Notes under the pieces: model-generated | Databases searched by the model: none | Seen by the model: the letters and a program-made list of their open reading frames with translations, nothing else | What the model was told of the DNA's origin: nothing | Translations under genes and position numbers: made by a program | Assembly: GCA_007692605.1 (NCBI GenBank) | Contig: REBS01000121.1 | Coordinates: forward strand, 20,050 to 84,049 | DNA length: 64,000 nucleotides | Origin: Gemmatimonadales bacterium | Lineage (GTDB): Bacteria; Gemmatimonadota; Gemmatimonadetes; Longimicrobiales; Gaopeijiaceae | Reading direction: 5' to 3' | Shown here: positions 15,734-24,078 of the stretch, piece after piece | Position numbering within the stretch: the first letter of the stretch is position 1 | Layout of the letters: each line of letters starts with the position of its first letter

Positions 15734-17407
15734 ATGGTGATAAGTCCTTCCGAACCCCGACACGACCCGATCCGCCTTGAGGTCCTTCGTCAACTTTTCA
15801 CGGCGATCGCCGAAGAGATGGGGGCAACGCTGCGGCGGGCCGCCTTTTCACCGAACATCAAGGAGCGCCGGGACTACTCCTGCGCGGTCTTCCACCCGAC
15901 CGGAATCCCGGTCGCCATGGGTGACCACATGCCCGTCCACCTCGGCGCCATGCCGATGAGCGTTCAGGCGGCTCTGGCCGCGCATGGCTCCCTGGATTCC
16001 GGCGACGTGATCATCCTGAACGATCCCTTCGAAGGGGGCACCCACCTTCCCGACCTCACCCTGGTCTCTCCCGTCCACTTCCCCGATTCCGGGGACCTCC
16101 TGGGGTATGTCGCCGCACGCGCGCACCACTCCGACGTGGGGGGAATGAGTCCCGGATCCATGCCCCTCTCCCGCGAGATCTTCCAGGAAGGACTCAGAAT
16201 CCCGCCGATTCACCTGAAGCGCCGGGGAACCCCCGTCCCGGAGGTCTACACCCTCCTCATGGCCAACGTACGCACGCCGCAGGAGCGAGCCGGAGACCTG
16301 GACGCCCAGATCGGGGCCCTGCACACCGGAAGCCGCAGGCTGATCGAAATGGCGACCGCCCGGGGCACGGCCTCCGTCCTTTCCGGGATGGAGGATCTCC
16401 TCGAGTACGCGGATCGGCTGCTCGCGAGAGGAATCGAACGCATTCCCGACGGAAGCTACGGAGCCATCGATCACATCGAGGACGACGGCGCGGGATCGGA
16501 TCCCCTGCCCATCCGTGTCGCCCTGGAGGTCAAAGGCTCCTCGCTGCGGGTCGACTTCACCGGTTCGGCCGGCCAGACTCCGGGGGGCGTGAATGCCGTG
16601 AGCGCGATCACCTCCTCGGCGACACGCTATGTGCTCCGGTGTGTCGTCGAGGCCCTCCTCGAGGTCGCGCTGCCGGCGGGGGGCGGCCGACTGCAGGGGG
16701 TCGACCTGACGCTCCCCCGGGGCTCGATCGTGAATGCGGAGCCGCCGGCGGGGGTCGCCGCCGGTAACGTCGAGACCAGCCAGCGGATCACCGACGTCCT
16801 CCTGCTGGCCTTCCAGCAGGCCCTCCCCGATATCATGCCCGCCCTTTCGCAGGGCACGATGAACAACCTCACCGCAGGGGGAGTCGACCCCCGCTCCGGC
16901 CGTGCCTTCACGTACTACGAGACCGCGGGTGGAGGGATGGGCGCCGGGCCGGACGGCCCCGGGCTCTCGGCGGTTCACGTTCACATGTCCAACACCCTCA
17001 ACACTCCGATCGAGGCTCTCGAGCACGCCTATCCCTTCCGGGTGAGACAGTACGGAATCCGCCGGGAATCCGGTGGCCGCGGGCTGCATCGTGGAGGAGA
17101 GGGTCTGGTTCGAACGCTTGAGTTTCTCGCTCCCGCGAACGTGACCCTCCTCTCGGAACGTCGTCGGTCGGGGCCGGCGGGCGTGCGGGGTGGAGAGGCC
17201 GGAACTCCCGGAGAAAACCTGCTGACGCGTGGCTCCGAGATCAGCCACCTCCCCTCGAAGGTTACCTTTGACGCCCGGAATGGCGATCTTCTCACGATCA
17301 GGAGCCCGGGAGGTGGCGGCTGGGGCGATCCCGAAGCCCAACGTTCCCGAACCTCCCAGGCGTCTCCGGGCCCCCTCGAACCGATTCCCGCTGAACCCCA
17401 GGAGTAA
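15734..17407 (+). CDS. hyuB: Hydantoinase B / oxoprolinase family protein
   Basis: LRQLFTAIAEEMGATLRRAAFSPNIKERRDYSCAVF, HLGAMPMSVQAAL, VILNDPFEGGTHLPDLTLVSPV, YETAGGGMGAGPDGPGLSAVHVHMSNTLNTPIEALEHAYPFRVRQYGIRRESGG. Confidence 0.93.
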   Translation: MVISPSEPRHDPIRLEVLRQLFTAIAEEMGATLRRAAFSPNIKERRDYSCAVFHPTGIPVAMGDHMPVHLGAMPMSVQAALAAHGSLDSGDVIILNDPFEGGTHLPDLTLVSPVHFPDSGDLLGYVAARAHHSDVGGMSPGSMPLSREIFQEGLRIPPIHLKRRGTPVPEVYTLLMANVRTPQERAGDLDAQIGALHTGSRRLIEMATARGTASVLSGMEDLLEYADRLLARGIERIPDGSYGAIDHIEDDGAGSDPLPIRVALEVKGSSLRVDFTGSAGQTPGGVNAVSAITSSATRYVLRCVVEALLEVALPAGGGRLQGVDLTLPRGSIVNAEPPAGVAAGNVETSQRITDVLLLAFQQALPDIMPALSQGTMNNLTAGGVDPRSGRAFTYYETAGGGMGAGPDGPGLSAVHVHMSNTLNTPIEALEHAYPFRVRQYGIRRESGGRGLHRGGEGLVRTLEFLAPANVTLLSERRRSGPAGVRGGEAGTPGENLLTRGSEISHLPSKVTFDARNGDLLTIRSPGGGGWGDPEAQRSRTSQASPGPLEPIPAEPQE

Positions 17408-17413
17408 GAGCCG

Positions 17414-17818
17414 ATGCACGTGCAACTCGCCCTCGTCTGTGACGAAGCGCGCATGAGACCCGATGGCAAGATGGATGTCGAGGGGGTCTTCAACGACCTG
17501 GCCGCCCCGGGGTTCCCGGCGCGCCAGGACCGGATGGTCCTGGTGACCACCATTGAATGGGACCGGGGGGATGAGGGTCGCAACCAGTTCAAGGTCGAAC
17601 TCAAGGGGCCCGACGGCCGCCCCTCGGTGACGGTGGAAGGCGAGACCGAGGTCGATGCGCGTCCCAGCCACCGTCCTCCCCCGAGAACCCGACTGATCCT
17701 CCCTCTCGAGGATGTCGTGTTCCCGGAAGCCGGACGGTACTCCTTCGAGATCCGGATCAAGGGAAAGAAGCTGCGTGGGCCGTCGATCTTTCTCATGGAG
17801 GCCGAGCCGGCAGGCTGA
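17414..17818 (+). CDS. Conserved hypothetical protein (resembles the DUF6941 family)
   Basis: MHVQLALVCDEARMRPDGKMDVEGVFNDLAAPGFPARQDRMVLVTTIEW...GRYSFEIRIKGKKL; follows hyuB by 6 bp. Confidence 0.6.
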   Translation: MHVQLALVCDEARMRPDGKMDVEGVFNDLAAPGFPARQDRMVLVTTIEWDRGDEGRNQFKVELKGPDGRPSVTVEGETEVDARPSHRPPPRTRLILPLEDVVFPEAGRYSFEIRIKGKKLRGPSIFLMEAEPAG

Positions 17819-17833
17819 CGGCTCGGCGCCGGA

Positions 17834-18691
17834 TCAGCCGCCCCGGTACTCCTCGACCGCCTCGGAAAACGCGAGCGGGCGAAGCGAACGACCCGGCGTG
17901 ATGTTGCGCAGATGCAGGCTGAGAGACCCCATCACCGGAACCCTCGATCGAAGTTGGACGAGGAGGCGACGCGAATCGTCGCTGAAATGGATCTCGGCCT
18001 CCCCCCCCTCCCCGAAGAGGCCCCGGGTCTGGATGATCGGCTGCACTACGATCGTGTTGAAGGTGCCTGCGGGAACCTCGACCTGGTCCCGGCGCACCAC
18101 CTTCACCACAACGGGGTTCCCATCCTCCTGGAAGTACCGGTCCAGCTCGTAGGTCTCGCCGACCTCGAGGGGGAGGGTGCGCACGTAGTAGACGAAGGCG
18201 ATCTCGTCGAGCGGCTGATCGGTGGGGAGCTCTCCGGACTCGTCGATGTCGGCCCGCTCGTACCGGCGCTCTTCGGGGAAGAACTCGAACTGGCGGAACC
18301 GCTGGGTCCGGACTTCGTCCTGGTCCTGCACGAAGCGTCGCGAGGACAGCGTCTCGACATCGATCCACGACTCGAGCAGGTTGTCGACCCGAGCCAGGGG
18401 AATGCCCCCCTGGATTCCCATCGAGACGTGATAGGTTCGATGGCCCCGAACACGCTCCACCCCGTGCACCCTCATCCAGCTCTCCCCGACCGTGAACGCA
18501 CCGAGCTTCACCTGATACTCCAGGCGCTCACCGGGCCCGAACGGAACAGGGGCGAGCTCCTCGTTGATCCGCTCGGCCCAGGGCGCCTCGAGCTGCTGAG
18601 CCTGCGCCGGCGTCACGGCGAGCAGACCGATGAGGACCGCCGCAGGAACGAGCAGAGGCCATCGGCTCCACCCCCGCATGCTCGTGCTCAT
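17834..18691 (-). CDS. DUF3108-type secreted/periplasmic protein
   Basis: Signal peptide; FGPGERLEYQVKLGAFTVGESWMRV...VDNLLESWIDVETLSSRRFVQDQDE...YYVRTLPLEVGETYELDRYF. Confidence 0.7.
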   Translation of the reverse strand: MSTSMRGWSRWPLLVPAAVLIGLLAVTPAQAQQLEAPWAERINEELAPVPFGPGERLEYQVKLGAFTVGESWMRVHGVERVRGHRTYHVSMGIQGGIPLARVDNLLESWIDVETLSSRRFVQDQDEVRTQRFRQFEFFPEERRYERADIDESGELPTDQPLDEIAFVYYVRTLPLEVGETYELDRYFQEDGNPVVVKVVRRDQVEVPAGTFNTIVVQPIIQTRGLFGEGGEAEIHFSDDSRRLLVQLRSRVPVMGSLSLHLRNITPGRSLRPLAFSEAVEEYRGG

Positions 18692-19440
18692 GCCCGCTCT
18701 TCGGCCGGTGACCAGCGGAGCCGACGGAATGGCAGGAGTGCCTTGAGCTCCGGAACGGGCTCGAAACGAGACGCCCGCTGCCGGTGCGCATAGCGCAGAC
18801 GGTAGGGGGCGTCCTCGATCCGTCGTGCGAAGGGGGCGGTGATCGAAAGCAGGGCGAGGCTCGCCGCGCCCCCCTCGGTGGCCTGGAGAAGCTCCGGCCC
18901 GGCCTCGGTCCGGAACGCCTTCTTCAGCACAATCACCCGGTATGCCCGGAGTCCCGAAAGGGGATCCTTGACCGGAGCGCCGCGCACGGTGCCCGCGAGG
19001 AGCACCCGCCGAGCGACCCAGTCGCAGATGCGCCGCTTCCTGGGAAGCGTCACGTCCCTCTCCTCCACGTGTCCACTCACGAGATCGGCGCCCCCTTCGA
19101 TCGCCTTGATCATCGGGACCAGATCGGCCGGATCCTCGGTGAAATCCGCCTGGAGGGTCACGACCACATCCCGCTTCGGGTAGGGGGAGCGCTCGACCGC
19201 GTCTCTCATGAGGCGCTCGATCGCCGGACCGTACCCGACCCGCTGATCGGAGCGCAGTACGCGCAGCGGCAGCTGTTTCTCGTACCGGGCGAGGACCTCG
19301 GGAGTCGAATCCGACGAGGCGTCATCGAAGACGACGATCTCGTAGTCCCGCTCGAACTCCGCCATCACACGACGGACCTTCCAGAGGACGGCGCCGAGGG
19401 TGGCCGCTTCGTTGTGTGCGGGAATGGAGATATAGATCAT
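18688..19440 (-). CDS. Family 2 glycosyltransferase (polyprenyl-phosphate mannosyltransferase-like)
   Basis: MIYISIPAHNEAATLGAVLWKVRRVMAEFERDYEIVVFDDASSDSTPEVL...DVVVTLQADFTEDPADLVPMIKAIEGGADLVSG; 4-bp overlap with the downstream gene. Confidence 0.88.
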   Translation of the reverse strand: MIYISIPAHNEAATLGAVLWKVRRVMAEFERDYEIVVFDDASSDSTPEVLARYEKQLPLRVLRSDQRVGYGPAIERLMRDAVERSPYPKRDVVVTLQADFTEDPADLVPMIKAIEGGADLVSGHVEERDVTLPRKRRICDWVARRVLLAGTVRGAPVKDPLSGLRAYRVIVLKKAFRTEAGPELLQATEGGAASLALLSITAPFARRIEDAPYRLRYAHRQRASRFEPVPELKALLPFRRLRWSPAEERA

Positions 19441-19465
19441 GGTGGTTGTTCCTACAGATGCGAGG

Positions 19466-20479
19466 CTATCGGGTTCCCGGCAGTCGATCGCGCGCATCGT
19501 TCCTCGACGGCTCGAACTCCTCCGGGGGACGGGTCTTCCAACGACGGTGAAACCAGAAGTACTGCTCCGGGGCCCGTCGCACGGCATCTTCGAGCAGGCG
19601 GTGGAATTCCGCCACGACCCGAAGTACGTCGGCCTCGGTGTCGCCGCTCGCCGCCACCGCGATGGGCGAGATCTCCATGCGGTAGCGAGCGCGCCACCCC
19701 GGAAGCCGAGTCACGGCCATGAACATCACCGGCGCACCCGTCCGAAGCGGGATCACTCCCGGGCCCTTCGCGGCCGACGCCGGGATCCCGAAGAAGTCCA
19801 CGAACACCCCGCCCGACCGGACGTTCTGGTCCGCCACGAGGGCCACCACCCGCCCCTCCCGAACCCCTTTCAGCACGGGACGAAGGGCCGCATGTCGATA
19901 GATGGGACGCATTCCGAACCCCTCCCTCATCTCCCGGACCCGCTCATCGAACAGGGGATTCGACTGCTTGCGTCCCACCACGTCCAGTGGAACATCCCGG
20001 GCCGCCAGCGCCGCTCCGGCGAACTCCCAGTTCCCCAGGTGCCCGGCCAGCAGAACCACCCCTTTCCCCTCGTCGAGCGCGTCGCGCAGAAGAGACTCCC
20101 CCCTGATCTCGCTCCGCTCCCGCACCTCACCTGGGCTCATCGCCCCGAGTCGGAGCAGGACGATCGCCTCGCGACCCAGGTGTCGGTAGGCCGCCCGGGC
20201 CGCCCGAACCCTCCGATCCCGCGACCAGTCGGGGAACGCCCGCTCGAGATTTTCCTCGACGGTCCCCCGTCGGATCCGCAGGACGCTTCCCGCGAGCCAG
20301 CCCAGCCTGGACCCGACCCACTGCGCGAGCCTCTCGGGCAGCAAACGCGCCAGGGCCCCGATACCCACGAGCAGAAGTTCCTGGGCGCGATCCCCGAGTC
20401 CCGGGGCGAGAGGATCCGGATTCCGGGAGTCCCGGGGCACCGCCCCCCGCGCCCCCTCCCCGACGTCAGAGTCCGGCAT
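19466..20479 (-). CDS. Lysophospholipid/lipid A acyltransferase (LpxL/HtrB family)
   Basis: NLERAFPDWSRDRRVRAARAAYRHLG, VVLLAGHLGNWEFAGAAL, VALVADQNVRSGGVFVDFFGIPASAAKGP, PEQYFWFHRRWKTRPPEE. Confidence 0.9.
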   Translation of the reverse strand: MPDSDVGEGARGAVPRDSRNPDPLAPGLGDRAQELLLVGIGALARLLPERLAQWVGSRLGWLAGSVLRIRRGTVEENLERAFPDWSRDRRVRAARAAYRHLGREAIVLLRLGAMSPGEVRERSEIRGESLLRDALDEGKGVVLLAGHLGNWEFAGAALAARDVPLDVVGRKQSNPLFDERVREMREGFGMRPIYRHAALRPVLKGVREGRVVALVADQNVRSGGVFVDFFGIPASAAKGPGVIPLRTGAPVMFMAVTRLPGWRARYRMEISPIAVAASGDTEADVLRVVAEFHRLLEDAVRRAPEQYFWFHRRWKTRPPEEFEPSRNDARDRLPGTR

Positions 20480-22412
20480 CGCCCGGGGCCCCCACGGGAT
20501 TCTCGAACTGCAGCGCGTGCAGCTTTCCGTAGAGCCCTCCCTCGTCGAGAAGCTCACCATGACGGCCGGACTGCACGACCCGGCCGTCCTTCATCACCAG
20601 GATCCGGTCGGCCCGCTGGATCGTCGAGAGCCGATGGGCGATCACGAAGACGGTTCGTCCCTCCAGCAGGCGCTCGATCGCCTGCTGGACCAGCCGCTCC
20701 GACTGGGTGTCGAGCGCCGACGTCGCCTCGTCCAGTACCAGGATCGGAGGGTCCCGCAGGATCGCCCGGGCGATCGCCACCCGCTGCCGCTGTCCTCCGG
20801 AGAGCTGCGTCCCCCTCTCTCCGACCACCGTGTCGTACCCGGAGGGGAGCCGGTCGATGAACTCCGAGGCGTGCGCGGCGTCGGCGGCGCGCTCGATCTC
20901 CTCCTGCGTCACCCGGTCTTCGATCCCGTAGGCGATATTCGCCCGGATGGTGTCGTGAAAGAGCACGGTCTCCTGCGAGACGATGCCCAGGTTCCTGCGC
21001 AGGGAGTCGATCGACAGGTCCCGCAGGTCGACCCCATCGACCAGTATTCTCCCGGAGGTGGGCTCGTAGAACCGCCCCAGCAGGTCGACCAGCGTCGTCT
21101 TCCCCGCCCCGCTCGGGCCCACCAGCGCCGTGACGCTCCCCGCCTCGGCCTCGAAGGAGATGTCGTGAAGGACCGGCTCACCGTGACGGTACGAAAAGGA
21201 GACATCCTCGAAGTCGATCCGATCTCGCACCCCTTCGAACTCCCGCGCGCCCGGCCGCTCCCGAATCTCGATCGGCGCGTCGAGGAACTCGAAGACCCGC
21301 CCGGCTGCCACGATCCCCGGCTGGATGATCGCCGGCATCTTCCCCAGGTATTTCACCGGAGAGTAGAGCTTCATCGAGAGGGCCAGGAAGCCGATGAACT
21401 CCTCGGCCCCGATCTCCCCCCCGGTCAGGACGAGGCGGGTACCGTACCAGAGGATCACGACCGTTCCCAGCGCACCGACCATCTCGGTGATCGGGTGCGA
21501 AAGGGCACGGAATCGCTCGGTCCGGATGAAGGCCTTGAAGTAGGCCCAGGTGACCTTCGAGAAGCGCTTCCGCTCGTGGTCCTCGGCTCCCGAGGCCTTG
21601 ACCAGGCGAATGCCCGACAGGGTCTCCTGAATGTGGCTGTGTACCTCGCCCGCCAAGTTCAGGATCGTGCGGTCTCCGCGGCGCACCCGCCGCAGCAGGG
21701 GGCCCCAGATCGCGAAGATCCCCGGGAGCACCACGATCGACACCAGGGTCAGCTTCCACGAGATCGCGATCATGATCGCCAGGACCGAGAGGAACTCGAA
21801 GACCGAGGAGATGATCTTCGACTGCTCCTTCGTCACCAGGGTCCGCAGCTGCTCCACGTCGTGCGTCAGTCGGGACACGATCTGGCCGACCCGGGTTCGG
21901 CCGAAGAAGCCGAGGTCCAGGTCGACGAGATGGTCGTAGACCTCGTTGCGCAGATCGCGGGTCACCGCCTGTTCGACCCAGGCCACCAGGTAGTTCCTGA
22001 GAAAGTCGAAGACGTTCTTGACCAGGAAGATCACCAGCAGGAAGATGATGATCCCCTGGATCGCCTCGGAGGGAGGCGCGGTCATGTCGACGAAGCGCCC
22101 GAGCGTCCCGTCGAGGAGCCACTCGAGCAGGTCGTCTCCTTCGGCCGCCTGCGTCGCCCCCTCGACCTCGGCCCCCTCCACCGCGGTGTCCGTCTGCGCG
22201 AAGAGCGTCCGCATGAACGGAATGAGGAGCGCCATCGAGAAGGCGTCGAGCGCGGCGAAGATCAGCGAGGCCAGCACCGCGATCCCGAAGACCCCCCAGT
22301 AGGGCCTCAGGTACCGGAGCACCCGCAGGTACAGGCCCAGCATCGTGGTCGGAGAGGGCTTTCCGCCCGGACTCAGCGTGGGTCCCGCCTCCGAGCGGGG
22401 GTCGAGCTTCAC
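20466..22412 (-). CDS. MsbA-like ABC transporter (fused permease/ATPase)
   Basis: TM half then ALVGPSGAGKTTLVDLLGRFYEPTSGRILVDGVDL, QLSGGQRQRVAIARAILRDPPILVLDEATSALDTQSE. Confidence 0.93.
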   Translation of the reverse strand: MKLDPRSEAGPTLSPGGKPSPTTMLGLYLRVLRYLRPYWGVFGIAVLASLIFAALDAFSMALLIPFMRTLFAQTDTAVEGAEVEGATQAAEGDDLLEWLLDGTLGRFVDMTAPPSEAIQGIIIFLLVIFLVKNVFDFLRNYLVAWVEQAVTRDLRNEVYDHLVDLDLGFFGRTRVGQIVSRLTHDVEQLRTLVTKEQSKIISSVFEFLSVLAIMIAISWKLTLVSIVVLPGIFAIWGPLLRRVRRGDRTILNLAGEVHSHIQETLSGIRLVKASGAEDHERKRFSKVTWAYFKAFIRTERFRALSHPITEMVGALGTVVILWYGTRLVLTGGEIGAEEFIGFLALSMKLYSPVKYLGKMPAIIQPGIVAAGRVFEFLDAPIEIRERPGAREFEGVRDRIDFEDVSFSYRHGEPVLHDISFEAEAGSVTALVGPSGAGKTTLVDLLGRFYEPTSGRILVDGVDLRDLSIDSLRRNLGIVSQETVLFHDTIRANIAYGIEDRVTQEEIERAADAAHASEFIDRLPSGYDTVVGERGTQLSGGQRQRVAIARAILRDPPILVLDEATSALDTQSERLVQQAIERLLEGRTVFVIAHRLSTIQRADRILVMKDGRVVQSGRHGELLDEGGLYGKLHALQFENPVGAPGDAGL

Positions 22413-23977
22413 CGGGGGCGGGGGTTGAGCAGGGCCACCGGCACGATCATCTCCTCGGGGGTCGCCCCTCCGTGCAGGAAGGCGTCGCGGTACCGGCTCT
22501 GGTACTCACGCAGCTTCGTGGGATAGACCATGTAGTAGTCCTCGAGCGAGAGCACGTAGCTCATCCCCATCCGTCCCGGGGGCAGCCGCAGCTCGGCCGG
22601 CTCCTTGGTGGCAAACACGGTTTCGGGCTTCTCGGCTCTCAGGTCCTGGCCGAACTTGTAGCGAAGGTTCGAGGTCGCGTCCTTGCGGGCGAAGACCGTC
22701 GTGGGCCGCTTGCACAGGATCGAACCGTGATCGGTGGTCAGAACCACGCGAAGTCCCTGTGCAGCCGCCATCTTCAGGATCTGCAGGAGCGCGGAGCGCT
22801 CGAACCAGGTGCGCGACAGCTCGCGCAGCGATCGCTCGTCGCGGGCCATCTCCATGAAGACGGCCGACTCCGACCGGGAATGGATCAACTGATCCATGAA
22901 GTTGAAGACGAGCGCGATCACCTCGACCCCGGAGCCCAGCGCCGACTGCACACGCCCGCGCAGCTGCTCCCCCTCGCGGTCCGAGAACACCTTCTCGTAG
23001 TGCAGCGACACCTCCCGACCGACTTCGCGGCGGAGCTGGTCCCGCAGAAGCTGGTCCTCGAAGGCGTTCATGCTGCCCTCCTCCTCGATGCCCTCGAACC
23101 AACCGGGGTGGTCGCGTGCGATCTCGTCGGGGTACTGCCCGGAAAAGATGGCGTTGCGGGAGTAGGGCGTCGCCGTCGGCAGGATGGAGTAGTGGAGGAG
23201 TTCCTCGACCTCGAACATCGGGGTCAGGCTCGGGAGCACGACCCGCCACTGGTCCAGCCGCATGCAGTCCACGACGACGAAGAGCACGGGGCCCCCTTCG
23301 AGGCGCGGGACCAACACGTTCGAGACCAGGTCGGTCGAGAGGAGGGGGGACCCCTCGCGATCCTCCATCCAGACCGGATAGACCTCCTGGACCCATTGTC
23401 CGAAGTCGCGCCGCAGTTCGGCGAAGAGCGAGTCGACCGTGTCGAGCAGACCATCCTCTCCGGCCGCCTCGAGTCGAAGGTGCCAGTCGACCAGTTCGCT
23501 GTAGAGCGACGAGAAGTCCTCGTGCCCCTGCACCTCCTCGCGCAGCTGCCCCAGGCGGGGCCAGCGCGACGCGAAGTCCTGCGCCACCTGCTGCTGGCGG
23601 ATCGAGGAGCCCTCCAGTACGCGGGTCACGGCCGAGAGCACCTGCATGGGGCTCGTCGGCTTCACCAGGTAGTCGTCGACCCGTCGACCGATCGCCTCGG
23701 TCATCGTCCGATCCTCCTCGGACTTCGTGATCATGATCACGTGCGCGTGGGGGTCCTCGCGGCGCAGGATCTCGAGGACCTCGAGGCCCTTCAGCCCGGG
23801 CATCTGCTGATCCAGGAGGACCAGGTCGTAGGGAGAGCCACGGAGGAGCGCGAGCGCATCATCTCCATTGGCGACCGCATCCACCCGATAGCCCTTCTGC
23901 TCCAGAAAGAGCAGATGGGGCCGGAGGATTTCGATCTCGTCGTCGACCCAGAGGATCCTTCGCGCCGCTCGTGCCAT
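22409..23977 (-). CDS. porX: PorX-like response regulator (REC domain fused to a PglZ/alkaline-phosphatase-superfamily domain)
   Basis: ILWVDDEIEILRPHLLFLEQKGYRVDAVANGDDALALL...DLVLLDQQMPGLKGLEVLE; VLFVVVDCMRLDQWRVVLPSLTPMF, TATPYSRNAIFSGQYPDEIAR, VVLTTDHGSILCKRPTTVF. Confidence 0.88.
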   Translation of the reverse strand: MARAARRILWVDDEIEILRPHLLFLEQKGYRVDAVANGDDALALLRGSPYDLVLLDQQMPGLKGLEVLEILRREDPHAHVIMITKSEEDRTMTEAIGRRVDDYLVKPTSPMQVLSAVTRVLEGSSIRQQQVAQDFASRWPRLGQLREEVQGHEDFSSLYSELVDWHLRLEAAGEDGLLDTVDSLFAELRRDFGQWVQEVYPVWMEDREGSPLLSTDLVSNVLVPRLEGGPVLFVVVDCMRLDQWRVVLPSLTPMFEVEELLHYSILPTATPYSRNAIFSGQYPDEIARDHPGWFEGIEEEGSMNAFEDQLLRDQLRREVGREVSLHYEKVFSDREGEQLRGRVQSALGSGVEVIALVFNFMDQLIHSRSESAVFMEMARDERSLRELSRTWFERSALLQILKMAAAQGLRVVLTTDHGSILCKRPTTVFARKDATSNLRYKFGQDLRAEKPETVFATKEPAELRLPPGRMGMSYVLSLEDYYMVYPTKLREYQSRYRDAFLHGGATPEEMIVPVALLNPRPR

Positions 23978-24078
23978 GAGGCTAAGCTACGGGAAGCGCC
24001 TTCGGCGGCCAAGGATCACCGCCCGGCCAGCGGTCGCTGCAGGCCCGGGGGGTCAGGACACGCCGCCGGATGCCCGCG

